A DNA stretch of 64,000 nucleotides, from contig CAWADT010000015.1 of NCBI GenBank assembly GCA_963780865.1, forward strand, positions 1 to 64,000. Reading direction: 5' to 3'. Below are positions 50,885 to 60,293 of the stretch, piece after piece. This stretch comes from FEN-1073 sp963780865. Its GTDB lineage: Bacteria > Chloroflexota > Anaerolineae > Anaerolineales > RBG-16-64-43. A model generated the notes under the pieces. That model had not been told where the DNA came from, did no database searches, and saw nothing but the letters and a program-made list of their open reading frames with translations. The position numbers and the translations under genes were made by a program. Numbering within the stretch: the stretch's first letter is position 1; every line of letters starts with the position of its first letter.

Positions 50885-51808
50885 TTGACTGAAAAAAAAC
50901 TTCCCGGCAAGGTTATCGGCTTTCTCCTCGCCGCCGTTTTTCTGGCGGCCGGCTGCACACTGTCCAGCCTACGCGGTGGATCCCCGCAGCCGCCGGCGCA
51001 ATCTGCGGACGTGTCCCTCCTTCCGGGTGAATCCATCCGGCAGATTTCCACCGGCGGGCAGCTGCGCGAATTCCGATTGCATGTCCCACCAAGCTACATG
51101 GCGGGGCAGCCGATGGCGCTGATCGTCAACCTGCACGGATTTGATTCAAACGCCGCGCAGGAGGAAACCGTCAGCCGGATGTCGGTCAAAGCCGATGCGG
51201 CCGGGTTCATCGCCGCCTACCCCGAAGGCCTGGGAAAACCGCAGGCATGGCATTTCGGAAATTTCACGGAAGCGAAAGCGGACGTAGAGTTTATCCGTGA
51301 CCTCGTGGCCGAGCTGGAGGGGGCGGGTTCCATTAATCCAAAAAGAATTTATGTCACGGGTATTTCCAACGGCGCCGAGATGAGCTACCGCCTGGCGTGC
51401 GATGCGTCCGATGTCTTCGCCGCTTTCGCCCCGGTCTCCGGCGCGTATCAAAAGTACGGCGATTGCAATCCTACCCGTCCCGTTCCGGCGGTCGCCTTCC
51501 ACGGGACGGACGACAAACTGCTGCCCTACAACGGCATCCCTCCGTTATTCCCGCCGGTGCACGATTGGGCGGCGGCGTGGGCCGCGCGCAACGGTTGCAC
51601 TTCCATTCCCACCGTCACGTACCAAAAAGGCGACGTGACCGGCGAAACCTGGAGCGGGTGCAACCAGGGGGCGGATGTCGTGCTCTACACGATCGCGGGG
51701 AAAGGCCATAGTTGGCCGGGGTCGAACATGCCGGCGGCGATCACCACCCAGGATATCAATGCCACCGACGCGATGTGGGATTTCTTCGCGGCGCATCCGA
51801 TGCCATAA
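50885..51808 (+). CDS. Extracellular esterase lipoprotein (PHB depolymerase/LpqC-like)
   Basis: 307 residues from a TTG start. Signal peptide with lipobox AAGC. The alpha/beta hydrolase has LIVNLHGFDSNA (oxyanion), IYVTGISNGAEMSYRLA with the nucleophile Ser, VAFHGTDDKLLPYNG with the acid, and GKGHSWPG with the catalytic His. This suits the feruloyl/acetyl-xylan esterase and PHB depolymerase clan. It probably works on polymer esters outside the cell. No strong ribosome site is seen. Confidence 0.85.
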   Translation: MTEKKLPGKVIGFLLAAVFLAAGCTLSSLRGGSPQPPAQSADVSLLPGESIRQISTGGQLREFRLHVPPSYMAGQPMALIVNLHGFDSNAAQEETVSRMSVKADAAGFIAAYPEGLGKPQAWHFGNFTEAKADVEFIRDLVAELEGAGSINPKRIYVTGISNGAEMSYRLACDASDVFAAFAPVSGAYQKYGDCNPTRPVPAVAFHGTDDKLLPYNGIPPLFPPVHDWAAAWAARNGCTSIPTVTYQKGDVTGETWSGCNQGADVVLYTIAGKGHSWPGSNMPAAITTQDINATDAMWDFFAAHPMP

Positions 51809-51820
51809 CCCCTCCCCTCA

Positions 51821-51843
51821 CCCCTCCCCATTCTGGGGAGGGG
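51821..51843. repeat. CCCCTCCCC hairpin
   Basis: CCCCTCCCCA-TTC-TGGGGAGGGG, a 10-bp perfect stem just after the esterase stop. No T-run follows, so it is listed as a repeat and not a terminator. Confidence 0.6.
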
Positions 51844-51933
51844 CCGGGGTAGATGTAAGCGCCACGGCCAATAACAGGACTTTGTGATATGGTTTGACAA
51901 CCGGAAAATATCGGGAGGGGGACATCTAATAGC

Positions 51934-52338
51934 ATGACGCCTATTATTTTTCCTCATCGGACAAACCGAAACAAAATTCGCTTATCGAAGGAATTTCGTA
52001 AAAATCCTACGGATGCGGAAAAACGATTATGGAATCAGTTGCGGGCTCACCGGCTGGATGGATTGCATTTCCGAAGGCAAGTTGTCCTTGGTCCTTATAT
52101 TGTTGATTTCATCTGCTATACCACTCGTCTGGTTATCGAAGCGGACGGAGATATTCACTTAAACCAAAAAGATATGGATTTGGCACGGGACCGATTCTTG
52201 AAATCTTTAGGACTTCGCGTTATCCATATCTCGAATGAGGAAATACTGCATCACGAAGAGATCGTCCTCTCAATGATTCGACAAGCCTGTAAAAAGTTAT
52301 CAAAATCCAAAGAAGCTATTTCCGATCAGTTGTCATGA
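51934..52338 (+). CDS. DUF559-family endonuclease-like protein
   Basis: 134 residues. FRKNPTDAEKRLWNQLRAHR, HFRRQVVLGPYIVDFICYTT, LVIEADGDIHLNQ and LRVIHISNEEIL cover the whole DUF559 domain, which belongs to the PD-(D/E)xK/Vsr-like nuclease clan. IEADGD is the acidic centre. No methylase or helicase partner is encoded beside it. A GGAGGGGG lies 12-18 bases before ATG. Its AT-rich codon use differs from its neighbours. Function unknown. Confidence 0.85.
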   Translation: MTPIIFPHRTNRNKIRLSKEFRKNPTDAEKRLWNQLRAHRLDGLHFRRQVVLGPYIVDFICYTTRLVIEADGDIHLNQKDMDLARDRFLKSLGLRVIHISNEEILHHEEIVLSMIRQACKKLSKSKEAISDQLS

Positions 52339-52358
52339 GGGCATCACGAAAATAAATA

Positions 52359-54930
52359 TCAATCTGATTTCCCTTTCCTTTCTCCGAGGATCTCCGCCAG
52401 CCTCTCCGCCGCGCGCTTGACCGGCCCGGCGCCCGGCGCCACCGGCCCGACGCAGGCCGGGCAGCCGTACTGGCAGGGGCAATCGCGGATCAGCGCCGCG
52501 GCGGACCCCAGCAAGGCGGGCAGGGACGCGTAGAGTTCCTCCGAGAGGCCCAACCCTTCCGGCACTTCGTCGTAAAACATCACCGTGGGCCCGCCGGTTT
52601 CTTTTCCGCGCAGGTCGACCGTTACTCCTAAATCACGCGCATCGCACATCAGCAGCAGCGGCGCCAGGTTGTGCAGCGCGTGCGCCAGTCCTCCCAGCGC
52701 GGTGTGCGTGCCTTGCTGCGCCTCCACGCGCTGGTGGCACGCGGCGCACAACGTTGTTAAATTTTCGAGCGCGTTGGCGCGCAAGTGTTCTTCATTCCGC
52801 CCCGGCAGGTATCCAAACGAACGGAACGGGATGCGGTGGTGTACGTCGTGCTCGCGTCCTTCCGGTTCGGGCGCGCCGCAGTGCGCGCAGCGGAAGCCGT
52901 CGCGCTCTCGGGCGGCGCGGCGCGCCTCCGGCCACGAGGGACCGTAATCGTTCGGCAAGGTCAGCGCGAGTATCTCGCGCGCTTCCCCCTCGAAATCCCG
53001 CACGCTTTCCGGCGCGATCCACAGCCAGCATCCAACCGTCGTAAACTCGCTGGCGGGCAGATCGATTTCGCCGTTGCCGATCGTTTCGCCCGTCGCCCGG
53101 CGCAATTGGCGGAAGGCCACCGCCTGCGAACGGACGCGCACGTCGCCCCAAGCGCGGCGCAGCGCTCCGCCTTCGCTCGAAATCGCGAACGGCCAGCACG
53201 TCGAGATCCACAGACAGCGAAGCCTGGGTGTAATAATCCGTCTCGATCGGCCGGGCGAGCGCGATCCCCGCCTCCCAATCTAGCGAGTCGATAAAATAGG
53301 TGCGCCCTTCGTGGAGGTAGATTGCGCCGGCGTGAACCCACGACGGCGCCGCGCTGCGATCCACCTCGCCGATCATCCGCGGCCGGCCGTCCTCCACCAC
53401 CTGGACCACCACCCGGTCGGTTCCGGCGGTTCGCAGGCTGATCGCAGCCGCCGGATAGTCTTCCCCCACCCAGGAGACCTCCCCGCTTTCCGAGCGGTGC
53501 AGTTCCCCTTCCTCCGCCAGCGCCGCCAGCAGGTCGTCCACGTTCTCCGATCCAAACCGTTCCGCCCGGGAAAACGGAAGCTCAAACGCCGAACAGCGCA
53601 GGTGTCCGGCCAGGATGGCCAGATTGTCGGGATTGATCCGCGCGTGTTCCGGCGAGCGGCCGAGCAGAAACTCCGGATGCGCCATCAGGAACTGGTCGAG
53701 CGGATCGGCCGAAGCCACCAGGATCGCGAGCAATTCCTCATCGCGCCGCCCGGCCCGGCCCGCCTGCTGCCAGAAGGAAGCGATCGTGCCGGGATACCCG
53801 GCAATCACCGCCGCCCCGAGTGTGCCGATGTCGACCCCGAGCTCCAGGGCGCTGGTTGCCACCACGCAGCGCACGCTCCCCCCGCGCAGACCGCTTTCGA
53901 TCGCGCGCCGCTCCTCCGGCAGATATCCGGCGCGGTAGCCGCGCACCGATTGCGGATCGAGCCCCTCCGCCGCGCATTGGTCGCGTAGGAAACCCAGCAG
54001 CAGCTCCACCGTCCGCCGAGTGCGGGCGAAGAGCGCAGTCTGCACCCCGGCGTGGATGAGCCGCATCGCCAGTTCCTGGCTCTCGCGGATGTAGGAACGG
54101 CGGATTCCAAGCGATGGATCCGCCAGCGGCGGGTTGTACAGGATCAGATGTTTGGCGGCGCGCGGCGAAGAATCGCGTTCGATGGCGGTCACCGGCGCGC
54201 CGGTTAACCGCTCGGCCAGTTCGCGCGGGTTGGCGATCGTGGCCGAGGAGGCGAGGAATTGGGGCCCGGCCGCTCCGCCCGAAGCGCCGTAGAAAGCGCA
54301 CACGCGGCGCAGCCGCCGCAAAACGTTGGCCATGTGCGATCCGAACACGCCGCGGTAGACGTGCAGCTCGTCAAGCACCACATAGTGCAAATGCGAGAGG
54401 AACTCGGCCCAGCGGGTATGGTGGGGAAGAATCCCGAGGTGGAGCATGTCCGGGTTGGTGACCAGCATCCGCGCGCTGCGGCGGGTGTCGGCCCGGCGGG
54501 ATTGCGGCGTATCGCCGTCGTACAGACGCACGCCAAGCTCGCCGGCGTCGAGGGTATGCTCCCAGCGCGCGAGTTCCGCCGCCTGGTCCTGCGCCAGCGC
54601 CTTGGTGGGGAAAAGGTAGATGGCGGTGGCGGAAGGATCCTCGAGCCTGGCGTTCAGAATGGGCAGATTGTAAGCGAGCGTTTTTCCGGACGCGGTGCCG
54701 GTGGCGAGGACCGTGTTTTCGCCGCGCAGCGCGGCTTCCACCGCCTCGGCCTGGTGCGCGTACAGCCGCTCGATCCCGCGGGCGCGCAACGCCTCGCGCA
54801 AATCGGAACGCAAACTCTCCGGCGGTGGAACAAGCTGCGCCTCGCGCGCCGGAATTTTTTCCCAGGCCGTGATGTTGGCGGCGAAGCGCGGATCGGAGCG
54901 AAGCGAGCGGACGATCGAATCGATGGGCAT
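52359..54930 (-). pseudogene. DEAD/DEAH helicase with inserted HNH nuclease domain, split by a frameshift
   Basis: The first frame (start 54930) encodes ~590 residues of a YprA/MrfA-like helicase: LYAHQAEAVEAALRG, ATGTASGKTLAYNLP, FPTKALAQDQ, VVLDELHVYRG, FLASSATIANP and QQAGRAGRR. Between ~53150 and 53205 the protein continues in another frame: ALRRAWGDVRVRSQAVAF, then GCWLWIAPESVRDFEGEARE, an HNH domain (RDGFRCAHCGAPEPEG, DVHHRIPFR, LTTLCAACHQRV), then GGLAHALHNLAPLLLMCD and the Cys cluster CPCQYGCPACVGP of the DUF1998/MZB end. The HNH replaces what is normally a short loop. A one-base shift separates the two parts; real or error is unknown. Confidence 0.8.
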
Positions 54931-55401
54931 GAATGAAATATTTCGGTCAGGAATTCTGGCTCATTATAAAGTGGAACGGACGAAGAAACCTTTAATTCAG
55001 ATTCCTCATATCTACTCAGCCCAACCTATGCTGGGAGGAATTCTGCGGGATTGAGCCCGGTTTTTCTCTCCCTCATCCGGCCTTCGGCCACCTTCTCCCA
55101 GCTCAGGCTGGGAGAAGGATGGGATGAGGGGGAAAGGCTGAGGAGTATCAATTCCTTAAAGTGATTTCTATGTCTATATCCGGGGCAAGTTCATCATGCC
55201 CGAGCGTTCTTGGCGGCATCCAATTGGATTTAACGGTCTATATTTCTTTATGCGAAGGATAATTTAGGATTCCCGCCCCGGCGGGTCGGGCCGGGGGCTT
55301 CCGCGGGAATGACAATCCCAACCATAGCATTCGCTCTTCTCAGGTACACCGGCGTGAGGAAACTTTACCGGGGGAACTCATCGCGATATGACGACTGGGC
55401 T
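54931..55401. other. Intergenic stretch with repeats
   Basis: 471 bp between the helicase gene start and the SDR stop. It holds a CCCTCATCCGGCC palindrome (55069-55131) and a GATTCCCGCCCCGGCGGGTC ... CCGCGGGAATGAC palindrome (55268-55318). No gene or promoter clearly visible. Confidence 0.5.
55069..55131. repeat. CCCTCATCCGGCC palindromic repeat
   Basis: CCCTCATCCGGCCTTCGGCC, ACCTTCTCCCAGC, GCTGGGAGAAGG, ATGGGATGAGGG. Matches 25064 and 63341. Confidence 0.85.
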
Positions 55402-56184
55402 TTACTCTTTTTTCTGCCCTCCCAGATTTTTAATCATCCGCCCGGCCATCCGCCAAACGGTCGCGTACTGGAGCCGAGCCCCGTTGCGCCGGTTGGCCAG
55501 CACCCGCTCGGCCACCCAGGGTGCGACGTCCTTCACGTCCGAGGCGATGATCCGGAATACTTTCTGCATCCGCCGCCAATCTCCCTCCCGCCCGGTGTAT
55601 TGCGCGGTGATCAGTTCGGTGAGAACCATCCCGGGGCGGATCGCGCCGACAATCACGCCGCTCCCCTTGGCCTCGGCCGCCAGCGAGTCGGTGATGTAAG
55701 TGACGGCGTATTTGGTCATCCCGTACAGGTTGAGCCCGCCGATGTGGCGACCGTCGCTGCCTAAGCCCTCCAGATTGTAGATCGCTCCCTGCCCTTGGGC
55801 GCGCATGCCGCGCATCGCCACCGACGCGCCGTACAGCGTTCCCAAAATATTGGTGTTCACTAAAGCCCGGTAGTCCTCCGGCTGGATCGCGGCCAGATCG
55901 GTCTGGCGATGGCTGATGCCCGCGTTGTTGATCCAGATGTCGATTCGCTCGTAGCGTTTGGCCGCCGCATCCCACAGCGCCTGGACGGAGGCGAAGTCGG
56001 TTACGTCGCAGGCCAAGCCGAAAATGCAATTGGAGCCGAACTCGGCCGAGAGTTCCGCCACGGCCCAACCCACGCGATCGGCGCTTCGCCCGGAGAGGAC
56101 GATTCCGCAATCGCGCCGAACGAGTTCGCGCGCCAGCCCGAACCCGATCCCCCGCGTGCTTCCGGTGATAACCACCACCTTCAT
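55402..56184 (-). CDS. Short-chain dehydrogenase (chlorophyll b reductase-like)
   Basis: 260 residues. TGSTRGIGFGLARELV binds NAD(P), INNAGISHRQ follows, and YGMTKYAVTY holds the catalytic Tyr and Lys. Before the Tyr is NLEGLGSDGRHIGG, which is the pattern of plant NYC1/NOL-type SDRs (chlorophyll b reductases), where it replaces the usual SSx motif. In non-phototrophs such homologues have unknown substrates. AGGAGG precedes the ATG. Monocistronic. Confidence 0.87.
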   Translation of the reverse strand: MKVVVITGSTRGIGFGLARELVRRDCGIVLSGRSADRVGWAVAELSAEFGSNCIFGLACDVTDFASVQALWDAAAKRYERIDIWINNAGISHRQTDLAAIQPEDYRALVNTNILGTLYGASVAMRGMRAQGQGAIYNLEGLGSDGRHIGGLNLYGMTKYAVTYITDSLAAEAKGSGVIVGAIRPGMVLTELITAQYTGREGDWRRMQKVFRIIASDVKDVAPWVAERVLANRRNGARLQYATVWRMAGRMIKNLGGQKKE

Positions 56185-56266
56185 GTCAGCCTCCTGCCGT
56201 TGCCATTCGATAATCCGCCGCGGTACGTTATAATTTTTTCCACCTTCTCACGGGGCCGGATCCGCC

Positions 56267-56755
56267 ATGGGCGAACTCATTCTGCTGTACGTCGTTATCC
56301 TCGTCATGCTCATCGGGTTGGCGGGAGTGTTTCTCCCGATCGTGCCCGGGATCGAGCTGATTTGGCTCGCCGCGCTGGGGTACGGCGTCTTCCACGGCTT
56401 TACCACGCTGGGCGTGGTTTTATTTCTGGTCATCACCGCCCTGCTGCTGCTGGGTCTCTCCTCCGACATTTGGATCACCGGCCTCGGTCTGCAGGCCGCC
56501 GGCACGTCGCTGCTTTCGACAGGCGCGGCGGTGGTGCTGCTCATCGCCGGTTCGCTGCTGTTCACGCCGCTCATCGGAATCCTGCTCGGGCTGGCGGGAT
56601 TGACGCTCCTGGAATATCGCCGGCATCGCACGTGGAAGAAAGCCTTAAGGTCCACCGGATCGGCGCTGGCCGGCTGCGGAATTTCCTACGGATTTAAATT
56701 TTTCCTCGGCTTGGCCATGATGGGGATCTGGGTTGCGTGGGTGATTTGGGGTTGA
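56267..56755 (+). CDS. DUF456 family membrane protein
   Basis: 162 residues with about four membrane segments, Gly/Leu-rich. The motif GLAGVFLPIVPGIELIWLAAL near the N-terminus and FTPLIGILLGLAGLTLLEY fit DUF456. The role of this family is not known. Monocistronic, divergent from the SDR gene. Confidence 0.75.
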   Translation: MGELILLYVVILVMLIGLAGVFLPIVPGIELIWLAALGYGVFHGFTTLGVVLFLVITALLLLGLSSDIWITGLGLQAAGTSLLSTGAAVVLLIAGSLLFTPLIGILLGLAGLTLLEYRRHRTWKKALRSTGSALAGCGISYGFKFFLGLAMMGIWVAWVIWG

Positions 56756-56778
56756 CGGACTCCGGCGGCGGGGTTCCG

Positions 56779-57024
56779 CTATTTGCCGCGGGCGATATCG
56801 TTTATCTGGCGCAGAAACCCGATCAGCGTCACGCCAAGCTTCATCGCGCTTCCGGAAGAGATCAGCGGCTCGCCGCTCTCCGCCCCGTGGGAGCGCCGCT
56901 CTCTGGCCTGCCATAATAAATACGCGGCGCCGACGCCGGTGAGCGCCCCGATCAATCCGCCGACGAGCAGCACCCCCGCTTTGCGGCCGGCCTCGCCGTT
57001 GCGTTTGACGAGCGTTTTATCCAT
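56779..57024 (-). CDS. Small membrane-anchored protein, YtxH-like
   Basis: 81 residues. A basic N-terminus (MDKTLVKRNGEAGRKAG) precedes a Gly-rich helix (VLLVGGLIGALTGVGAAYLL) and a charged tail. Size and layout resemble YtxH-type envelope-stress proteins, but the match is weak. It overlaps the preceding gene by eight bases, so the two are coupled. Confidence 0.6.
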   Translation of the reverse strand: MDKTLVKRNGEAGRKAGVLLVGGLIGALTGVGAAYLLWQARERRSHGAESGEPLISSGSAMKLGVTLIGFLRQINDIARGK

Positions 57025-57487
57025 GGTTTTTTCCTCCGCGCCGGCTCCCGTTTATCCGGTTCCGCCAGGCGTCGACCGCGACCGTTCCGCCGGAAAAGAA
57101 CAATCCATCCACCACGGCCACCGACTGACGGATTTGCGTCAGAATCCTTCGAATCCCGCGGGCGCCGGTTACCACCCTCAGCCGGACGCGGCTGGAGAAG
57201 AACGGCAGCGTCTCCAGCAGCAGTTCGAGTCCGCCGATCGCCGCCAGGAGCAGCAGGAAGAACGCCAATCCCGCGGCGATCAGGAGCGTGGAAAAAAGAA
57301 TGGTCGCGATTTCCGCCCAACGGCCCAGGCCGTTGCCGGAACTGCCGGCGATGAGTACGGCGCCAACGGCGAGCGCGATCAACGCGCCGAGGCCGATCGG
57401 CAGATAGATCCACGCCGCCGAGGCGCGCGTAAACCGCCTTTGGGTTTCCGATATCGGATACAGGTCGCGCCAGAAATCTCTTCGCAT
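57017..57487 (-). CDS. Small membrane protein of unknown function
   Basis: 156 residues. Two hydrophobic segments (IYLPIGLGALIALAVGAVLI and ILFSTLLIAAGLAFFLLLLA) and a basic C-terminal half (SSRVRLRVVTGARGIRRIL). GGAAGAGATTCGCC precedes the ATG. It overlaps and leads the YtxH-like gene. No family recognised. Confidence 0.6.
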   Translation of the reverse strand: MRRDFWRDLYPISETQRRFTRASAAWIYLPIGLGALIALAVGAVLIAGSSGNGLGRWAEIATILFSTLLIAAGLAFFLLLLAAIGGLELLLETLPFFSSRVRLRVVTGARGIRRILTQIRQSVAVVDGLFFSGGTVAVDAWRNRINGSRRGGKNHG

Positions 57488-57662
57488 GGCGAATCTCTTC
57501 CTGGATTATAGCACGAGGGTATCGGTCCGCTCGGCGTGATTGACGCCGGGATTTGCGGTATATATAATGCCCGGACGATGAAGGGGGACGACCGCGAATC
57601 CGCAGGCACCGTCCTTGAATTTTCCCGAGAGTCACCGCTTAAGTCTTTTCGTCGGAGGATCC

Positions 57663-58082
57663 ATGAACCCAAAACAGTCTGTTGCTTCTATTAGCGCCCC
57701 CAAGGCGATCGGCCCGTATTCCCCCGCGATCCGCGCCGGGGAATGGATCTTCACTTCCGGACAGTTGGGGTTGGATCCGCAGACGGGGGAACTGGTGCCG
57801 GGCGGGACGGCGGCCCAGACCCGCAGGGCGCTTGAGAATTGCGTGCTGCTCATCGAAGCCGGCGGGGCCACGATGGCCGATGTGGTTAAAACGACCGTGT
57901 TCCTTGTCTCCCTCGATGATTTTGGGCAGATGAACTCCGCCTATGCGGAATTTTTCCCGAACGTTCCGCCCGCGCGCACGACGGTCCAGGCCGCCGCATT
58001 GCTTAAGGGCGCGGCCGTGGTAATCGATTGCGTGGCCCGATTGCAATCGAGTGATCCTTCCACTACCAGCCGCAAGCCATGA
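57663..58082 (+). CDS. ridA: RidA family enamine/imine deaminase
   Basis: 139 residues. APKAIGPYSPAIRAGEWIFT at the N-terminus, SGQLGLDPQTGELV, ALENCVLLIEAGGATMADVV and the ARTTVQAAALLKGAAVVIDC end identify a RidA/YjgF protein. It hydrolyses reactive 2-aminoacrylate-type intermediates, e.g. those formed by PLP enzymes such as those encoded near 3355-6808. The catalytic Arg is in PPARTTV. GGAGGATCC lies before ATG 57663. The C-terminus has ~12 extra residues. Confidence 0.92.
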   Translation: MNPKQSVASISAPKAIGPYSPAIRAGEWIFTSGQLGLDPQTGELVPGGTAAQTRRALENCVLLIEAGGATMADVVKTTVFLVSLDDFGQMNSAYAEFFPNVPPARTTVQAAALLKGAAVVIDCVARLQSSDPSTTSRKP

Positions 58083-58158
58083 TCCCGCCGCGCATGTCCT
58101 TCCCCATCGTCGCCTCGGCGGCGAACTTCAGATCCGCGGGATCGAAAGGAACAACTTC

Positions 58159-60237
58159 ATGGATCGCGAATTAAAAACCCTGCTTTCTGTCAGCCTGGCG
58201 CTACTGGTGTGTTTATGCTGTTTGGGGATAGCCGGCGGGAGCGCCCTCGGCGCGTATTACCTCCTGCGGCCGCGGCCGACCGTTCCAATCACTGCCACGC
58301 TGCCTCCAACGCAAACTCCCACCTCCGAGCGCACCGGCAATCTTGCGCCCACCGCGAGTTCGACAATGGAAAACCAGACCCCGACCGCCTTTCCGCTTGA
58401 TCTCTCCGATCCCGTTTCTGCGGCCGCGCTGGAAAGCCTGCAAAGCTTGCTCGCGGGGGATCCGCCGGCCGGCGATCTGTTGGAACAGGCGGAACGGCTG
58501 AAGGGCATCGCCAACATCCCGCGCGTGGTGGCCGACCACGCGGCTCCCGTGCCGGTCGGAACCTCCGCCTCCTTTTTCATCTCCAACCAGGATACGAATA
58601 AAACCAGCTCGATCACCGCGGTCATGCGCTACGCCACGCCGCATGTTTATTTCTGGGTCGATCAGAGCGCAAGCGCCAACGACGCGGACATCCGCACCCT
58701 GGTGGACCGGTTTGAAAATTCCATCTATCCCACCGATCGGAATTTTTTTGGATCGGAATGGACCCCCGGCGTGGATGGGGACGTGCACCTGTATATCCTC
58801 TACGCCAACGGATTGGGAAGTACCGTGGCCGGGTATTTTAGTTCGGTGGACGAGTTCTCCCGGCTGGCCCAACCGTATTCCAACCAGCATGAAATGTTCT
58901 ATATCAACGCCTCCCAGGATCTCACCGATAGCTATACGCTCGGCGTGCTGGCCCACGAATTCCAGCACATGATCCATTGGGCCGCCGACCCCAACGAGGA
59001 CGGCTGGATCAACGAGGGGTTTTCCGACCTGGCGATGTTGCTCAACGGTTTCGACGTCGGTGGCGCTGACTCGGTATACCTTCAGAATACCGATCTCCAA
59101 TTGAACACCTGGTCGGACCCCAGCGACCCGAATGTTGGCGCCCACTACGGAGCGTCCTTCCTTTTCCTGGATTATTTCCTCAACCGGTTTGGCAACGAGG
59201 CCACCCAGGCCCTCGTTCGCAATCCGTTAAACGGCCTCACCGGAATCGACGATACGCTTAAAACGCTCGGTCTCACCGACCCCAACTCCGGAAAAACGCT
59301 CACCGCCGACGACGTCATGGCGGATTTCGCCGCCGCGCTGCTCTTGCAGGATAACTCCTTCGAAAACGGGCGCTACGGGTTGAAAAATTACCCCGGTCTC
59401 CCGCCCCTCGATAGCGTCCAGAATATCCGATCCTGCCCCACGGATAAAAGAAATTCTACCGTAACCCAATACGGGATCGATTACTACCATGTGCAGTGTT
59501 CCGGGCCGCTGACCATTTACTTTTCCGGGCAGACGCAGGAGCAGGCGCTGCCGGTCGATCCGCAGGATGGAAAGTATTACGTATGGTCGAACCGCGGCGA
59601 CCAATCCGACATGACTCTCACCCGCGCGTTCGATCTGCCCTCCGGATCCGCCTCCACCCTGGAATACGACCTTTGGTACGACGTCGAGAAGGATTGGGAT
59701 TACGTCTACCTGGAGGCCTCGGTTGACGGAGGGCAAACCTGGACGATGGTGCACACGCCCTCCGGCACCGGCACCAATCCCGAAGGCAATAATGACGGAT
59801 GGGGTTGGACCGGAGAGAGCGGCGGCGGGAGCGATCCCGCCTGGATCCATGAGCAGGCGGATCTCTCCGCCTACGCGGGAAAACATGTCTTACTCCGGTG
59901 GGAATACATCACCGACGCCGCCGTCAACGGCGCAGGGTTTATGATCGACAACATCAGCATACCGGAAATATCTTATACGGCGGGTTTCGAAGACGGATTG
60001 GACGGCTGGGAAGGGAAGGGGTTCGTCCGGCTGGAGAATGCCCTTCCGCAGAGTTACCGGGTGCTGGTGGTGCGGCGCGGATCGAAAACGACGGTTGAGG
60101 AAATGCCGCTCGATGACCGCATGTCCGGCAGCATCTCCCTTGCGGCGGATGCGGGCGAGGAGGTGTATTTGATCGTCATCGGAACCGCCCGGTTTACCAA
60201 TGAGAAGGCTCCCTATGAATTCGTCGTGCTAACCTAA
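58159..60237 (+). CDS. Membrane-anchored HExxH metallopeptidase with jelly-roll C-terminus
   Basis: 692 residues. An N-terminal membrane helix (TLLSVSLALLVCLCCLGIA) is followed by a T/P linker. The catalytic domain (~150-430) has VLAHEFQHMIHWAADPNEDG and WINEGFSDLAM: an HExxH motif with a Glu downstream, as in Gly/Glu-zincin peptidases of the M6/M30-like group. A second half (~450-692) contains YDLWYDVEKDWDYVYLEASV and GAGFMIDNISIPE, a jelly-roll domain found after immune inhibitor A-type catalytic domains. The Cys pair IRSCPTDK/YHVQC may form a disulfide. It lies 76 bp after ridA. A cell-surface protease is inferred. Confidence 0.85.
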   Translation: MDRELKTLLSVSLALLVCLCCLGIAGGSALGAYYLLRPRPTVPITATLPPTQTPTSERTGNLAPTASSTMENQTPTAFPLDLSDPVSAAALESLQSLLAGDPPAGDLLEQAERLKGIANIPRVVADHAAPVPVGTSASFFISNQDTNKTSSITAVMRYATPHVYFWVDQSASANDADIRTLVDRFENSIYPTDRNFFGSEWTPGVDGDVHLYILYANGLGSTVAGYFSSVDEFSRLAQPYSNQHEMFYINASQDLTDSYTLGVLAHEFQHMIHWAADPNEDGWINEGFSDLAMLLNGFDVGGADSVYLQNTDLQLNTWSDPSDPNVGAHYGASFLFLDYFLNRFGNEATQALVRNPLNGLTGIDDTLKTLGLTDPNSGKTLTADDVMADFAAALLLQDNSFENGRYGLKNYPGLPPLDSVQNIRSCPTDKRNSTVTQYGIDYYHVQCSGPLTIYFSGQTQEQALPVDPQDGKYYVWSNRGDQSDMTLTRAFDLPSGSASTLEYDLWYDVEKDWDYVYLEASVDGGQTWTMVHTPSGTGTNPEGNNDGWGWTGESGGGSDPAWIHEQADLSAYAGKHVLLRWEYITDAAVNGAGFMIDNISIPEISYTAGFEDGLDGWEGKGFVRLENALPQSYRVLVVRRGSKTTVEEMPLDDRMSGSISLAADAGEEVYLIVIGTARFTNEKAPYEFVVLT

Positions 60238-60250
60238 TATCAACCCATGG

Positions 60251-60285
60251 ATAAAAAATCAGAGGCTGCGTTATGCGCAACCTCT
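60251..60285 (-). terminator. Terminator for the YtxH-like gene (possibly bidirectional)
   Basis: Minus strand AGAGGTTGCGCATAACGCAG-type hairpin followed by ATTTTTTAT. It lies between convergent genes, so it may stop both. Confidence 0.65.
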
Positions 60286-60293
60286 TGTGTTTC

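Noticed and set aside
51934..52338. Part of a restriction-modification system with DUF559 as nuclease
   Set aside because: No DNA methylase is encoded near; the helicase downstream is convergent and of the YprA type.
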